From assembly GCA_020721025.1 (NCBI GenBank), contig DYNO01000076.1, positions 1 to 14,284 on the forward strand: a stretch of 14,284 nt of DNA. Direction: 5' to 3'. Made by a program: the position numbers and the translations under genes. The DNA is from Thiomargarita sp. (GTDB taxonomy: Bacteria > Pseudomonadota > Gammaproteobacteria > Beggiatoales > Beggiatoaceae). Position 1 is the first letter of the stretch. Every line of letters begins with the position of its first letter. The notes below the pieces were generated by a model. The model saw nothing but the letters and a program-made list of their open reading frames with translations, was not told the DNA's origin and searched no databases. This document shows positions 8,001-13,619 of this stretch, piece by piece.

Positions 8001-9295
8001 AACGTTTCTGCTGCCCGTTTGCGCTCCATTTCCCGCGCATCAAACCAGTCTTGCACTTTCGCCACCATAAATTCGTGCGATAGAGAATAAGACATTTCTT
8101 GAGAACGCATTTCAATCACGCGCGCATCTTGTAACTGCAAGAGAAATCGATCTATTTGGGAAGGCGGGACATCGGGTAAATTGAAGTACAACTGTTGAAC
8201 GGGGACAAATTTACGAATGCCCACTGTTTCAATCATCTGTTTTAACAAGGAACGGAGCAATTGAATGTGCGCAATTTCATGATTTGCCACCGTATTGATA
8301 CAATCATCTAAATAGGTGCGTAAAATCGTCTGCGTCCCACCCAACTGTTCATACAATTTGTGATCAATGACGACAAAATGCTTGTGTTCCAACTGTTGAC
8401 AGGCGGCTTGATATAATTGATTACAAACGATTTGTAGATGTGACGGACTGATCCCTTTTTCAATAATTTCCGCTTCTAAACCGACGAGCAGAATATTATC
8501 CACAAATTCGTCATCATAACCAATCTTGGTTTCAGTTAAAGTCAGCGGATTAACAATGGCTTGGCGCGCCTCTGATTTACTCAAGGGTGCAATATTGACT
8601 CGTTCACACTCGTTCAGAAACGCGTGGATAAGTTCTTCAAACTCGCGCTGAAACTGCCCAAAAAATTTCTCGCGGATGGCAAAAACGACATTCATCTCAG
8701 TCGAAGGCAATGTTTCCATACATATTTTAATCATTTCAATAAACTGTATCCGCGCCGCTGGGGGTACATGGACAAAAAAGCGTTCAAACTGGTCAAATAC
8801 GAAAACCATCTGAAGTTTTGAGTTTCTAAGGGCGATCAGGGTATGAGCTAAAAACTCTGGGTGTGAATTGGCAACTGACAAAATACCGCTGTCAATCAAA
8901 CAGTTCTGCAATTGTTGCAACGGATCAGAGTAATCTCGAAATGATAAATAGGTGTAGCCGTTTTCTGCCAAGTAGGGAATCAAGCCCGCGTTAATCAGCG
9001 AACTTTTACCCGATCCCGGCGCGCCATTGAGCAACAATATCTTGTGTCTGGAGACTTTACCGGCGAGTTGTTTGGTTAAGGCATCTCGCCCAAAAAAGAT
9101 GTCTTTATCAGAAATATCGTAAGCCGAGAGAAATTTATACGGATGAACAATAAGTTCCCGCGCTGCTTGCTGCACGATGTGTTGAATGACGGTTTTATTG
9201 CCAACAACGACATCGCCCCCAATCGCAAGCATTCCAGATATTTGACTGATATCACCGATCTGTCCGATGGTAACGATTGCAGAATCATTTGTCAT
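5075..9295 (-). CDS. Membrane-anchored STAND NTPase with WD40 propellers and TPR-like tail (NLR-like sensor)
   Basis: 1406 residues, ATG at 9293-9295 with AGGA nine bases upstream. Domains in order: N-terminal module with IGQIGDIS and AIGGDVVVGNK (8-34); nSTAND1-like P-loop NTPase with FFGRDAL (67-73), Walker A GAPGSGKSS (91-99) and Walker B MVFVFDQFE (163-171); winged-helix-like region (about 340-420); charged coiled coil (420-505); hydrophobic membrane segment (about 509-527); about 15 WD40 repeats (about 597-1265), enough for two seven- or eight-bladed propellers; three TPR-like units (about 1280-1390). Proteins of this class use the repeats as sensor and the ATPase as oligomerising switch. 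Many are thought to trigger defence or cell death, which is inference here. The gene lies 17 bp downstream of the 184-residue gene and shares its N-terminal module. The ending (LCWYDSVKHGRISEYCNQ) may be slightly shortened by the duplication boundary. Confidence 0.92.
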   Translation of the reverse strand: MTNDSAIVTIGQIGDISQISGMLAIGGDVVVGNKTVIQHIVQQAARELIVHPYKFLSAYDISDKDIFFGRDALTKQLAGKVSRHKILLLNGAPGSGKSSLINAGLIPYLAENGYTYLSFRDYSDPLQQLQNCLIDSGILSVANSHPEFLAHTLIALRNSKLQMVFVFDQFERFFVHVPPAARIQFIEMIKICMETLPSTEMNVVFAIREKFFGQFQREFEELIHAFLNECERVNIAPLSKSEARQAIVNPLTLTETKIGYDDEFVDNILLVGLEAEIIEKGISPSHLQIVCNQLYQAACQQLEHKHFVVIDHKLYEQLGGTQTILRTYLDDCINTVANHEIAHIQLLRSLLKQMIETVGIRKFVPVQQLYFNLPDVPPSQIDRFLLQLQDARVIEMRSQEMSYSLSHEFMVAKVQDWFDAREMERKRAAETLEHGLNEWKNSETLLTEKQIKRIRDAQITLNAEEQEFLRVSEAECDKQRRKEEEQIRQIDLGRDAHQKALSSKRKIMQVGVVVTLILIVIAIEFAIDSYHKFKQAQKTESLLLADLSRQTLEKGDATTAMLLALEALPKNMASPDRPYVAEAEHSLYAALSHPYKELVLSHEGWLNSARFSADGKKVVTASGDNTAQIWEVATGKRLAILQGHEDSVRYAEFSLDGQMVVTASRDNTVKIWKVTGELLETLHHNDFVNHAQFSSDNQKIITTSEDRTAKIWTVTGKLLATLQHNGAVIWIKFDRDEQKVVTASHDHTAKIWEVVTGKLLATLNHASIVNSAEFSPDGRLVVTASHDHVAKIWEVETGKLSTTLRHEDVVNYAEFSPDGQMVITASNDNTAKLWNISNEEPIATLSGHGSAVTHAKFSSNGQLVTISFDNTVRLWNTSTRQLLSTFHGHEGLNYAEFNRDGDKVVTASLDKTARIWERNIDNQKLLNTPKNPRSIIILQGHEGRINSVNFSPKGHQILSTSEDKTARIWNTEKGELQTQLSGHTAGIKHAEFNASGDKVVTASTDKTVRLWDLKDQSVQPKPFPIFSHEMAVEHATFAFFKKQWVISRTGNSTILWDTDNERTIFKLDSVLELSADEQKLLIISDNIVNIFSINFMFNPKNTQPIRILPHLSKVNFAQFSNDGKRVITGSGNTVQIWNITDSSAPISLPHGVPVCHAAFSSDGRKVISAASHAAFLWDADSGDRFITLPHTNPVIHTKFSLDGQKIVTVSEDNKIRVWEISLSTQELIDEAKRFKPRDLTIEQREQYSLPVPDSMRQAQEKIMEGRKSANQGNLGEAQQAFAEAQKLDNTLRFDPAVKAKILTANYALNRGKQFAEEGNSEAAIEEFAKLAKLNPNFTLDPKLKTRDILIDTGKSLLIRKQLNEAIAMVKRAQQIDPNLKITVDFSNSLCWYDSVKHGRISEYCNQ

Positions 9296-9312
9296 GAGAT
9301 TTCATCCTGTAT

Positions 9313-9867
9313 TTACATTCGCAGTAACATTCGGATACTTTCTAACAAGGGCAGGGCAACGGGAGCTACTTTTAGGGTGAGTTCCGCTGCTTTTTCCCCA
9401 AATGCCTGAGCTTTCTCGACAAGTTTTTCAGCGGCGGTCAAGTAACCGTTTAAAGTATCTGCAACTTTGGGGGGCGCAGGTTCTCCAACGGGTAATTCTT
9501 TGGCTTGATTCTGTGCGTCTCGCAACGACTTAACCAATTCCGACAATTCACCAAGTAACTGTTGGGCTTCTTGTTGTTCCCCTGCTTGTAACTCAATTTG
9601 TCCCTTCGTTTCAACAATCACTTTACGCAAATTGTCAATCTCGGCGATAAATTGCTGTTGCGCGGCTGGCGTGGCAAAACCCATAACTTGCTGAATTGCC
9701 GCATCACCCGCCACGATATGGTCACGACCGACAAAATCGCCCCCCACCTTATTACCCACAACTTTGTCCCCGCCCACAGCATCACCACCGATGGCAAAAA
9801 TTCCCTTGATGTCGGAAATGTTCCCAATACTCCCGATATGAATACCAGACTTTGATTCGTCACTCAT
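9313..9867 (-). CDS. 184-residue GD-repeat / coiled-coil protein, putative partner or effector of the STAND ATPase
   Basis: No named family recognised. Residues 9-55 are Gly/Asp/Val-rich with a short period (AIGGDAVGGDKVVGNKVGG, then FVGRD and IVAGD), like a small beta-solenoid or an amyloid-type stack. The stretch from IGSIGNIS to GNK is the same module that opens both STAND ATPases nearby. Residues 66-124 are a Gln/Glu/Leu-rich coiled coil, 125-134 a Pro-rich hinge (PVGEPAPPK), and 135-184 amphipathic helices ending in a hydrophobic stretch (VAPVALPLLESIRMLL) that could meet a membrane. The start is secure: AAGGAGA at 9874-9880 lies six bases before the ATG. It is the first gene of the operon, under the TATAAT at 9897-9902. 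A shared N-terminal module suggests homotypic contact with the ATPase. The C-terminal helices could be an output domain, but that is inference. Confidence 0.85.
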   Translation of the reverse strand: MSDESKSGIHIGSIGNISDIKGIFAIGGDAVGGDKVVGNKVGGDFVGRDHIVAGDAAIQQVMGFATPAAQQQFIAEIDNLRKVIVETKGQIELQAGEQQEAQQLLGELSELVKSLRDAQNQAKELPVGEPAPPKVADTLNGYLTAAEKLVEKAQAFGEKAAELTLKVAPVALPLLESIRMLLRM

Positions 9868-9896
9868 GAACTGTCTCCTTTGGAAATAATGGAATA

Positions 9897-9902
9897 ATTA
9901 TA
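9897..9902 (-). promoter_or_regulatory. Putative -10 box of the STAND operon
   Basis: Read on the minus strand, 9902-9897 is a perfect TATAAT, 30 bp upstream of the ATG of the 184-residue gene. A CTTAAA sits 17 bp further upstream as a weak -35 candidate. The spacer lies in the 23-bp repeat at 9901-9923, so the operon promoter appears to sit on transposon-associated sequence. Position and sequence are visible; activity is inferred. Confidence 0.5.
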
Positions 9903-10347
9903 GAACCGATTTGACATCTTTAAGTCATGTAGATTAAGCTGTTGCTATTTTCATCTGAACAGTGGTTTAAAAATGTCATTAAGCGTTTGTAAAAAACCAA
10001 ACGTTATTCACGTCGTCAACATCACTGCTTGATTACTCAAGTCTTATCGGATTGAGAAACTTTCTTTCACATCCATGCTTTTGAACTTCGGGAAAAGCAC
10101 GAAGAAAAATTTCCCGTGTGCCGTTTAAATCTCGAGCTACTGTCGTACAGTACCACAGGCTTTATTCAGATATTGTGCTTCATTGGGTTGGAGTTCAATT
10201 TTATGTGCCAATAACATTGTTTAGCCGCGTCAGTTGCGTCACATTTCAGTCGTGGTATTGAGGTAAATTATAGAAAAATGAGGGATGGTTGTCAATCTTT
10301 TGTCACAGTAAAAGTCAAGATGCATAGAACCGGTTTGGCATCTTTAA
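9901..10347 (+). repeat. 23-bp direct repeat flanking the region with the inverted TnpB remnant
   Basis: The two copies are 9901-9923 and 10325-10347. Both start TAGAACCG and end CATCTTTAA and differ at two positions (21 of 23 identical). They are 424 bp apart and enclose the minus-strand TnpB remnant. A small hairpin (CGTTTG 9984-9989 with CAAACG 9998-10003) lies between them. They may be equivalent ends of two copies of one element, but I could not identify the element's boundaries. The 9868-10594 stretch has no intact gene. Confidence 0.6.
10044..10217 (-). pseudogene. tnpB: TnpB (IS200/IS605 OrfB) remnant, minus strand, with internal deletion
   Basis: An ATG at 10215-10217 opens 26 codons, MLLAHKIELQPNEAQYLNKA and then CGTVRQ, which is the typical N-terminus of TnpB (the RNA-guided nuclease carried by IS200/IS605 elements). 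TAG follows (10137-10139). In the same frame, further on, FPKFKSMDVKESFSIR and TAA (10044-10046) match a more internal TnpB motif. The 70 or so residues that normally lie between are missing, and nothing of the RuvC nuclease part remains. The segment 10047-10094 is an inverted copy (45 of 48 bases) of 10556-10603 in the plus-strand remnant. Confidence 0.8.
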
Positions 10348-10369
10348 ACTAAGTAAAATAGGTCTATAA

Positions 10370-10603
10370 CCAATTGATAAGAAAGAAAATCCGTTCTCAC
10401 TCAAAGCTGCATACAATTTTTATAAAAATACGATTCGTGAACAATTTGAATGGTATCAAGAAATTTCATTTCATGTTTCTGCGAATGCCATTCAAGATTT
10501 ACACAATGTTTTTTAACATTTCTTCCGCCGGGTGAAAAAAGGTGAAAAATCCGGCTTCCCAAAGTTCAAAAGCAAGGATGTGAAAGAAAGTTTTTCAATC
10601 CGA
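10370..10603 (+). pseudogene. tnpB: TnpB (IS200/IS605 OrfB) remnant, plus strand, truncated into the 3' end of hsdM
   Basis: The frame reads KENPFSLKAAYNFYKNTIRE, EQFEWYQEISFHVSANAIQ, DLHNVF, a stop (TAA 10514-10516), then HFFRRVKKGEKSGFPKFKS and DVKESFSIR. This is the helical region of TnpB ahead of the nuclease core. The start is missing (the frame closes at TAA 10367-10369), one nonsense codon is present, and similarity ends at about 10603, where hsdM coding sequence begins on the other strand. It belongs to the same subfamily as the minus-strand remnant, which keeps a different part of the protein; the two overlap only in the FPKFKS-SFSIR segment. It is not functional. Confidence 0.85.
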
Positions 10604-12187
10604 ACGCAGCAAAAGTTTGGTGCCCAGTTCGTTAAGAAATTCATTGTGCCGATCTCTTGCAGTGATGATATTGTTTTCTATGGTTCTCAATTCATCATAT
10701 ACCGCATCAAGGTCAATAGTTTCTTCGGTCGTTGCTGTGCTGATATAGCGGGAAATATTGAGATTGTAGCCATTTTCTTCAATTTCTGCCATCGAAACCC
10801 GCCGCGAATAACGCTCTTCCTCTTTGCGATATTGGTAGGTGTCAATTATTTTGTCGATGTGTTCTGGCAATAATCGGTTTTGGCGTTTGTCTTTTTCAAA
10901 GTGTTCACTGGCATTGATGAAAAGGATATCATCGGGCTTTTTGCATTTTTTTAACACCACGACACACACCGAAATACCCGCAGAATAAAATAAGTTGGCA
11001 GGTAAACCGATCACCGTGTCAATATTGCCATCTTTCAATAATTTACTGCGAATCCGCTCTTCCGCGCCCCCACGAAACAGTACGCCATGTGGTAAAACAA
11101 TCGCCATCACGCCATCGTCTTTTAAAAAGTGGAAACCGTGCAGCAAAAACGCAAAATCCGCCGCAGATTTGGGGGCAAGTCCGTAGTCTTTAAAACGCAT
11201 GTCACTACTCAGGGATTCGGTCGGTTCCCAGCGATAACTAAAGGGCGGATTCGCTACCACCGCATCAAACCGGAGTTTGTTCGCGGGATTGGTTTCGCGT
11301 AAAATGTCCCAGTCGTTTGATAAAGTATCGCCGTGATAAATTTCAAATTCTGAATCTTTGACCCCGTGCAGTAACATGTTCATGCGGGCGAGGTTGTAAG
11401 TGGTGATGTTTTTTTCCTGCCCGTAAATTTTGCCGATCTTTGCGTTGTCTTTTTTCATGCAATGGCGGATATTTAATAACAATGAACCCGAACCACAGGC
11501 GAAATCTAAGATGTCACCCAGTTTGATTTTTCTGCCCGTCGCCGGTTCTTGACAGTCCAGTGTGACAATGCCGGAAAGGATGCTAGAAATGGGCTGTGGG
11601 GTGTAAAATTCGCCGGCTTTTTTGCCTGAACCCGCCGCAAATTGACCGATTAAATATTCATACGCATCGCCTAAACTGTCGCTGTCGGTGGAAAATTGCG
11701 CTAAACCTTCGTTCAGTTTGCTGATGATGGTGCATAATTTGTCGTTGCGCGCTTTTAAGTCTTTGCCGAGTTTTTCTGAGCTTAGGTTAATTTCAGAGAA
11801 TAAGCCGTTGAATGTGCTGGCGAAAGATTCATTTTCAATGTATTTAAATCCGTCTTGTAACGTTTGCAGCAGTTCATTGTGTTGGGTGCGCGCCATTTCT
11901 GCAATGTTATTCCATAGATACTTTGGAGCAATCACGTAGTGCATGGTGCGGCGCATGTGTTTTTCAAATTCTAATACATCTTTCTCATTTTCTTGATACC
12001 ACTGGTCAAGCGGTTTATGGTCTGCGGCAAGTTCTTTTTTGGCGGCTGTCTCGTAATTGTCTGATAAGTAACGCAAAAATAGAAATGAGAGCATGTAGTC
12101 ACGAAAATCGTCAGCATTCATCGCGCCCCGTAATTGGTCGGCAATGCTCCAGAGGATGTTACCTAATTTGTGGTTTTGGTCGGTCAT
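10595..12187 (-). CDS. hsdM: Type I restriction-modification DNA methyltransferase, HsdM
   Basis: 530 residues, a normal length for HsdM, the adenine-N6 methyltransferase subunit that works with HsdS (target recognition) and, for cleavage, HsdR. Visible motifs: the HsdM N-terminal helical domain (LGNILWSIADQLRG, 8-21), GEFYTPQPIS (192-201), the S-adenosylmethionine-binding motif DFACGSGSLL (228-237) and the catalytic NPPF (313-316). The ATG at 12185-12187 is preceded by AAGGA (12197-12201). It is the last gene of the operon, 20 bp after rhuM. The stop (TGA 10595-10597) and the last two codons lie in antisense tnpB sequence, so the end of the protein (LLLRSD) was rewritten by the transposon remnant. 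This is unlikely to affect catalysis. Confidence 0.97.
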   Translation of the reverse strand: MTDQNHKLGNILWSIADQLRGAMNADDFRDYMLSFLFLRYLSDNYETAAKKELAADHKPLDQWYQENEKDVLEFEKHMRRTMHYVIAPKYLWNNIAEMARTQHNELLQTLQDGFKYIENESFASTFNGLFSEINLSSEKLGKDLKARNDKLCTIISKLNEGLAQFSTDSDSLGDAYEYLIGQFAAGSGKKAGEFYTPQPISSILSGIVTLDCQEPATGRKIKLGDILDFACGSGSLLLNIRHCMKKDNAKIGKIYGQEKNITTYNLARMNMLLHGVKDSEFEIYHGDTLSNDWDILRETNPANKLRFDAVVANPPFSYRWEPTESLSSDMRFKDYGLAPKSAADFAFLLHGFHFLKDDGVMAIVLPHGVLFRGGAEERIRSKLLKDGNIDTVIGLPANLFYSAGISVCVVVLKKCKKPDDILFINASEHFEKDKRQNRLLPEHIDKIIDTYQYRKEEERYSRRVSMAEIEENGYNLNISRYISTATTEETIDLDAVYDELRTIENNIITARDRHNEFLNELGTKLLLRSD

Positions 12188-12207
12188 TGTTATATTTCCT
12201 TCAGTGG

Positions 12208-13224
12208 TTAAATTTTTTTGTTGTTTCGCCGCTTGAGTTTGTTTTCTAGGGCTTTGAGTTCGGTTTCATCTTGTTGATCGGCTTCAAAGGCTTCTTGTTC
12301 TTTGCGGTGCTGATCGAAGTCGAGATAAAGCGCAGTGGTTTTGTGCTCAATTTGCACATGGCTCATGGTACCAGCATTGGTGAGCAGGGGGAATCCGTTG
12401 GAACTAATGATCTGGGCAATGTTTTCTTTCCAAAAGTTCATGCGCGTTTCTTGGCGACTTTTCGCTCGCAATTCCGCTGTTTCGAGAAAGATGACTACGA
12501 GACGATTAAGGGTATCAATTTCGTCTTCACTGAGATAATTCTTAGCGGTAAAGATATCTTGTTTGTGTACCTTGTTTCCCTCCCAACTGAGTAGCCCGAA
12601 GTGTGCATCATTAGGATTGGCTCGCTCGGTAATAAGTTCGGCAGCAGTTTTGCGGGTGACGGCGAATAGTAGGATGTTTTGAATGGTGGCAAAAAATTGT
12701 TGGGTGGCGCGGTCGGTTTTGTCGTAATCGGAACTTAGGGCAAATAAATCGCGCACTTTCTGATAAAAACGCTTTTCCGAAGCGCGAATATCACGGATGC
12801 GCGCCAGCATTTCATCAAAATAATCTGGGCGACCATCGGGATTTTTAAGACGCTCATCGTCCATGACAAAGCCCTTAGTTAAGTATTCTATCAGCACTGT
12901 GTTTGCCCAACGGCGAAACTGCACCCCGCGCTTTGATCGCACGCGATAGCCTACAGCCAAAATAGCATCAAGGTTGTAGAGCATGACGGAACGGCGTACT
13001 TCACGCTTGCCCTCAGTTTGAACTACCGAGGATTCCTCGGCAGTTGCCTCGCGTTGCAATTCGCCATCGTCATAAATATTCTTGAGGTGTTGAGCAATGT
13101 TATCTGGCGATACATTAAATAACTCCGCCATTTGTCGCTGACTGAGCCAAACCGTGCCGCGATCAGCCCGCAGTTGTACTTGAGCTTGACCGTCTTCGCT
13201 GGTGTAGAGAATAAATTGTGTCAT
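12208..13224 (-). CDS. rhuM: RhuM-family protein encoded inside the type I restriction operon
   Basis: 338 residues, typical length for the RhuM (virulence RhuM) family. The N-terminal third has a predicted DNA-binding helix-turn-helix (VWLSQRQMAELFNVSPDNIA, 25-44). The family core VMLYNLDAILAVGYRV and FRRWANTVLIEYL follows (80-116). The C-terminal half is helical and ends in a basic, charged tail (LENKLKRRNNKKI). The biochemical role of RhuM is not established; the name comes from a Salmonella pathogenicity island gene. Members are often found between hsdM and hsdS, as here, which suggests a role tied to restriction-modification, perhaps regulatory or anti-phage. The ATG at 13222-13224 has only a weak ribosome-binding site; the downstream hsdM start is 20 bp away, so the two are probably co-translated. 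Confidence 0.93.
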   Translation of the reverse strand: MTQFILYTSEDGQAQVQLRADRGTVWLSQRQMAELFNVSPDNIAQHLKNIYDDGELQREATAEESSVVQTEGKREVRRSVMLYNLDAILAVGYRVRSKRGVQFRRWANTVLIEYLTKGFVMDDERLKNPDGRPDYFDEMLARIRDIRASEKRFYQKVRDLFALSSDYDKTDRATQQFFATIQNILLFAVTRKTAAELITERANPNDAHFGLLSWEGNKVHKQDIFTAKNYLSEDEIDTLNRLVVIFLETAELRAKSRQETRMNFWKENIAQIISSNGFPLLTNAGTMSHVQIEHKTTALYLDFDQHRKEQEAFEADQQDETELKALENKLKRRNNKKI

Positions 13225-13269
13225 ATTTTAAATTGTGAGTGATAGAGTCAAAATAATTTATCTAACGCA

Positions 13270-13314
13270 TTAATTCCAATCTTCACGGGTAGATGCTAAG
13301 TCGTCCATGGTCAT
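13270..13314 (-). CDS. Possible 14-codon micro-ORF between rhuM and the 65-residue gene
   Basis: MTMDDLASTREDWN, TAA at 13270-13272, with AAGGA about ten bases upstream of the first ATG. The open frame extends only a few codons further upstream. The peptide is acidic and resembles nothing I can name. It could be a leader peptide for rhuM, the tail of a deleted gene, or chance. Otherwise the 166-base gap 13225-13390 shows nothing but AT-rich sequence. Confidence 0.18.
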   Translation of the reverse strand: MTMDDLASTREDWN

Positions 13315-13390
13315 GGGATTGGTTTCCTTATTGAGAGTTATGAATTATATTGTAAATATTAGCTTGATCAGAAATTCAATCACGCATTTT

Positions 13391-13588
13391 TTATAAAGGA
13401 ATAAGCTGTCCGCTCAATGCTTCTTTAAAGCCTTGCCGGATGTTTGCAATGACAATTTCGTCAGGGGTATCATCCGAGTCTAACGGCTGTTGTTGGATAA
13501 GATGTTGTAAAATCTCTTGTTTTTCAGTTTCTGACAGTTGATCAATCAAAAATAAAAGCTGATCTTTTGTGATTGGCAAGGTCAACAT
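13391..13588 (-). CDS. 65-residue acidic small protein, antitoxin-like
   Basis: The sequence starts MLTLPITKDQLLFLIDQLSE and continues with a helical segment (KQEILQHLIQQQ), an acidic linker (DSDDTPDE) and IRQGFKEALSGQLIPL. The ATG at 13586-13588 has a strong GGGAGA (13596-13601) seven bases upstream, which supports a real gene. It lies 31 bp after the hsdS stop, so it is part of the restriction operon. The layout (a leucine-rich helix, then IRQGF-EAL-G-IPL) reminds me of small proteins paired with toxins in filamentous bacteria. Those usually continue a few residues past IPL, and no toxin gene is adjacent. It may be an orphan antitoxin, slightly truncated. Function unknown. Confidence 0.6.
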   Translation of the reverse strand: MLTLPITKDQLLFLIDQLSETEKQEILQHLIQQQPLDSDDTPDEIVIANIRQGFKEALSGQLIPL

Positions 13589-13619
13589 AAAATTTTCTCC
13601 CGGTTCATCAAGTTACAGT

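Larger units (their letters stand above)
1617..9338. repeat. Tandem duplication of the STAND-WD40 gene
   Basis: Two direct copies lie head to tail on the minus strand. The downstream arm is about 1617-5034 and the upstream arm extends from 9338 to about 5075, with the part equivalent to 1617 lying near 5904. Homology covers the coding region and the leader: both starts are preceded by ATACAGGATGAAATCTC, and further out by AATGTTACTG (near 5025-5034 and 9329-9338). In the upstream arm that stretch is the end of the 184-residue gene. The duplication therefore started inside the last codons of that gene and took the leader along. The downstream arm is decayed (amber codon, one-base frameshift, loss of its end); the upstream arm is open throughout. 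Confidence 0.88.

Noticed and set aside
1602..9295. Periodic DNA repeats of about 120 bp that could suggest a CRISPR or tandem-repeat array
   Set aside because: They are the codons of successive WD40 repeats, diverged at the DNA level, with no constant repeat and spacer pattern.
9313..9867. Phage tail-fibre or adhesin fragment because of the GD repeat
   Set aside because: There is no signal peptide, no phage or secretion genes nearby, and the same module heads the cytoplasmic ATPases.
10532..10873. Plus-strand open frame of 113 residues starting in the tnpB remnant
   Set aside because: Only the first 24 or so codons are tnpB; the rest is antisense to hsdM.
12271..12594. Plus-strand frame of 107 residues within rhuM
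   Set aside because: It is a shadow of a well-recognised minus-strand gene.
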